In this document: piece by piece, positions 5,239-7,239 of the stretch
Numbering within the stretch: position 1 is the first letter of the stretch
Layout of the letters: the number at the start of each line of letters is the position of its first letter
Assembly: GCA_001800495.1 (NCBI GenBank)
Contig: MGVM01000111.1
Coordinates: 391 to 7,629 of the forward strand
Source: Elusimicrobia bacterium RIFOXYB2_FULL_48_7
Lineage (GTDB): Bacteria > Elusimicrobiota > Endomicrobiia > CG1-02-37-114 > XYA2-FULL-39-19
DNA: 7,239 nt
Reading direction: 5' to 3'
Made by a program: the position numbers and the translations under genes
Notes under the pieces: generated by a model
What the model was told of the DNA's origin: nothing
Databases searched by the model: none
Seen by the model: the letters and a program-made list of their open reading frames with translations, nothing else

Positions 5239-7239
5239 TCACCTTGTGAGCGCAAGCTTGCCGGTGAGGGCGCCGCCTGCGTTAGAGGTGATTCTGTAGA
5301 TATATATTCCCTGGCGGGCTTTTTCGCCATCCGTATTCGTGCCGTCCCATGGCGCTGAACCCGAACCCGGCGCAACGGTTAGTTTCTTTACAAGCCGGCC
5401 GCTGAGCGTGTAGATATTCACTTCCCCGCCGGCGTTGTCGTTCATTATGAACCTGGAAGGGTTAGAGGTTGTGGGTTTGCCGGGATTAGGGTAGAAATTC
5501 TTCATGTTCCCTTCCGTGACGATCTTCAATGTCACGGTTTGCCCGGTTAATTCTCCATTTTCATCAACAACTGCAATGCTGTAGTTCCCCGGAGGAAAGG
5601 CCGGTATGACTTTTGTTATAGCCTGTATATAATAAGTTACATTCAGCAATAAAAAAATGTTTTTTTCTTCTACGCCGGGATTGATCAATTTGGCGTAACA
5701 CACATTCTCCGTGGTCCTTACCCCGTTGCTGTCCTTCGTATCCCAGCTTATTTCATTTGTTACTCCCGTAAGCCTTTTAATTAACTGGCCATTTGGCGCG
5801 TAAACTTCCACGTTAAACCCCTGGGCGTCGTGCATCCTGAATCTTACATAGTTGCCATAGGAAAAGGTGTAGGGGTTCGGGTAGGCGTATATGCTTGGGT
5901 CTATCGGCGATATATTTGAAAGGGTCGTGAAGGTATAATCCGCGGAAATGCTTTCATTCCCGGCCGCATCATGACTGATAACCCTGAAATGATATAAAGA
6001 ATCCGGAAGTAAATCCGCTAATATTGCGGAATGGGCTGTATTGAGCACTGAGTCTTCTATTGTCTGTTTTCCGTAGCCTCCTGTCCTGCCGTATTCCACC
6101 TGACTGGTTGAACCTTCGTTGGTTGTCCAGATTATTGTCGCACCATTTATGATTATGTTTTGCGCAGACACCAGCGATATTACCGGAGGTGTTGTATCAG
6201 AAAACAACATGGATACATATTGGCCGTTTGAAGTTGTGGTTGAACTCTGCATGCCGATTCCGTTTTGCGCTTTCACACTGACGTAATAGGTCACCCCGGC
6301 GGTCAAACTCAAACCGGACGCGTTAACCATTGTTGTTTGTCCGTTGTCCGTCCAGGGCACGGTGTTTGAGGCGACTGCCCCGCTTTGCTGGGTGCCGATA
6401 GCGTACCAGTACTTGGCTATCCCGCTCTGGGGATCGGTGGAAGAATCCCAGTTGGCGCTGAGTGTCACGCTGGAATAGGTAAAGGTCCAGTCGAAGGCTC
6501 CGGTGCCATCCCTTACCGCCGTGATATTTGACGGAGGCGAATAGTCATTTGTATCAAGCGCGACCACGTACTGCCCGTTTGAATTTATTGCCGCTGCGCT
6601 TACAAGATTGTTCCCGTTTATTGATCTTACGGTGAAATAATACGTGGTGCCCGCAGAAAGCGACAAAGAGTTCCTGGTTACAGTTAAAACATTGCCGAGC
6701 ACTGTCCAGCTGCAGGTATTCGTGCCGCCGGCCGAAGTGCCTATGGCATAGCGGTATCCCGTGATTCCCGTTTCGGGGTCGCTGCCGGCTGTCCAGTTTG
6801 CTGAAAGCGTATTGTTAGACATTGTTGAAGCAATATCCACCCCGCTTGTCGCGCCGTCACGCACTACGCCCGGAGCGACAGGTGAGCTGGTGTCCACTCC
6901 GATATAAAGCGGGCCCATGGCATCAGCCCACAGGCGGTTCATCGCCAAGGCTCCGGCGGTATTCGGATGGACGTCATCGGCAAATTGCTCCTGGTGAACC
7001 AGGAACCAGTGGTACAAATCCGGCCCGTTGCAGATAAGATTGTTTTCCTGGGTCAAATCCAGCACTACCTGGTAAAAAAGCGGAAGCTTGCCGCTTAAAT
7101 CCCTGGAGCTTCCTATAAGCGCCATAGGCGCCGGCGCAAGTATCAGGGTATGCCCGGCCGCGATCACCTTGTTAATAATTCCCTGGTAATTTGACTTGAA
7201 CACTGTGGTGCTTTCCCAGGTATCGTTGCTTCCGAGCTG
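5239..7239 (-). CDS. Secreted SGNH/GDSL hydrolase with Fn3-like repeats and double FlgD-Ig tail, 5' end outside window
   Basis: The frame is open from the window edge to the TGA at 5241-5239, giving 666 visible residues. The first visible residues, QLGSND, match block III (GxND) of SGNH hydrolases. A strand and LAPAP follow, and FADDVHPN at 86-93 is block V, giving the catalytic Asp88 and His91 (D-x-x-H). Blocks I (GDS, nucleophile) and II must lie upstream. Members are esterases; in secreted polysaccharide loci they often deacetylate glycans, but the substrate here is unknown. Fn3-like domains lie at about 121-235, 238-347 and 350-440; the third has WTTNE, TSQVEYG and YHFRVISHDAAGNES. Two FlgD-Ig-like modules follow: 451-520 (YAYPNPY, VEVYAPNGQ, SWDTKDSNG) and 581-666 (FYPNPG, VNIYTLSGR, PWDGTNTDG, GIYIYRI, GKLALTR). 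About 60 residues separate them. A GTG at 7203 is internal, since homology continues upstream of it. A tail remnant lies just after the stop codon. Confidence 0.92.
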   Translation of the reverse strand, partial: QLGSNDTWESTTVFKSNYQGIINKVIAAGHTLILAPAPMALIGSSRDLSGKLPLFYQVVLDLTQENNLICNGPDLYHWFLVHQEQFADDVHPNTAGALAMNRLWADAMGPLYIGVDTSSPVAPGVVRDGATSGVDIASTMSNNTLSANWTAGSDPETGITGYRYAIGTSAGGTNTCSWTVLGNVLTVTRNSLSLSAGTTYYFTVRSINGNNLVSAAAINSNGQYVVALDTNDYSPPSNITAVRDGTGAFDWTFTYSSVTLSANWDSSTDPQSGIAKYWYAIGTQQSGAVASNTVPWTDNGQTTMVNASGLSLTAGVTYYVSVKAQNGIGMQSSTTTSNGQYVSMLFSDTTPPVISLVSAQNIIINGATIIWTTNEGSTSQVEYGRTGGYGKQTIEDSVLNTAHSAILADLLPDSLYHFRVISHDAAGNESISADYTFTTLSNISPIDPSIYAYPNPYTFSYGNYVRFRMHDAQGFNVEVYAPNGQLIKRLTGVTNEISWDTKDSNGVRTTENVCYAKLINPGVEEKNIFLLLNVTYYIQAITKVIPAFPPGNYSIAVVDENGELTGQTVTLKIVTEGNMKNFYPNPGKPTTSNPSRFIMNDNAGGEVNIYTLSGRLVKKLTVAPGSGSAPWDGTNTDGEKARQGIYIYRITSNAGGALTGKLALTR
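6082..6873 (-). repeat. Duplicated Fn3-Fn3 cassette, right copy
   Basis: Partner of the 8-790 copy, lying within the SGNH hydrolase gene. It encodes the domains running from PGVVRDG through SSTTTSNGQ and into the TSQVEYG domain. The sharp right edge at the SGNH/Fn3 linker shows that the cassette was joined at a domain boundary. Similarity probably continues below 6082 into the rest of the third domain, but the left copy ends at the window edge and this cannot be checked here. Confidence 0.9.

Noticed and set aside
7201..7203. GTG at 7203 as the start of the SGNH gene
   Set aside because: The frame stays open to the window edge and the upstream codons encode QLGSND, the SGNH block III motif. 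The GTG is an internal valine and the gene is 5'-partial.
1..7239. CRISPR array, insertion sequence, tRNA or rRNA
   Set aside because: There are no regularly spaced short repeats, transposase motifs, terminal inverted repeats or tRNA-like folds; the only large repeat is the coding Fn3 cassette.

Overview
The window carries four genes, all on the minus strand, and reads as part of a locus for modular secreted or cell-surface proteins of a diderm (Gram-negative-type) bacterium. Composition is balanced to slightly GC-rich. The combination of LamG-like domains, fibronectin-III-like repeats starting with TPP linkers, FlgD-Ig-like C-terminal tails ending in GKL-x-[IL]TR, and a small outer-membrane barrel ending in Trp is typical of uncultivated diderm lineages such as Elusimicrobiota, Omnitrophota and other candidate phyla. 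No rRNA, tRNA or core gene is present, so the phylum cannot be fixed.

In the direction of transcription (high to low coordinates) the layout is as follows. (1) 7239-5239 is the 3' part of a large secreted SGNH/GDSL esterase with three Fn3-like domains and two FlgD-Ig-like tail modules; its 5' end lies outside the window. (2) 5238-5066 is a 173-base gap with a vestigial duplicate of a sorting-tail end, a weak hairpin and a possible promoter. (3) 5065-4250 encodes a 271-residue putative outer-membrane beta-barrel. (4) 4209-1918 encodes a secreted LamG / carboxypeptidase-regulatory-like / Fn3 / ZU5-like / FlgD-tail protein of about 763 residues. (5) 1879 to beyond position 1 is a secreted jelly-roll plus Fn3-repeat protein that runs off the left edge, open for 626 codons. 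Genes 3-5 are separated by only about 40 bases and probably form one operon.

The three large proteins share modules. The two-Fn3 cassette of the SGNH protein is nearly duplicated in the left protein, with indels only in multiples of three. All three carry versions of one 'WTTNE..TSQVEYG' Fn3-type domain. Two intergenic gaps hold short remnants that read as the end of a sorting tail (GKLALTK-stop and GRIVITH-stop). The locus therefore looks like a recombining family of surface proteins. Their likely job, inferred from domains, is glycan binding and deacylation at the cell surface, with the barrel as a possible membrane partner. The most functionally specific new observation is a ZU5-like domain in the middle protein that ends in an H-L-T motif resembling known autoproteolysis sites, just ahead of the sorting tail.
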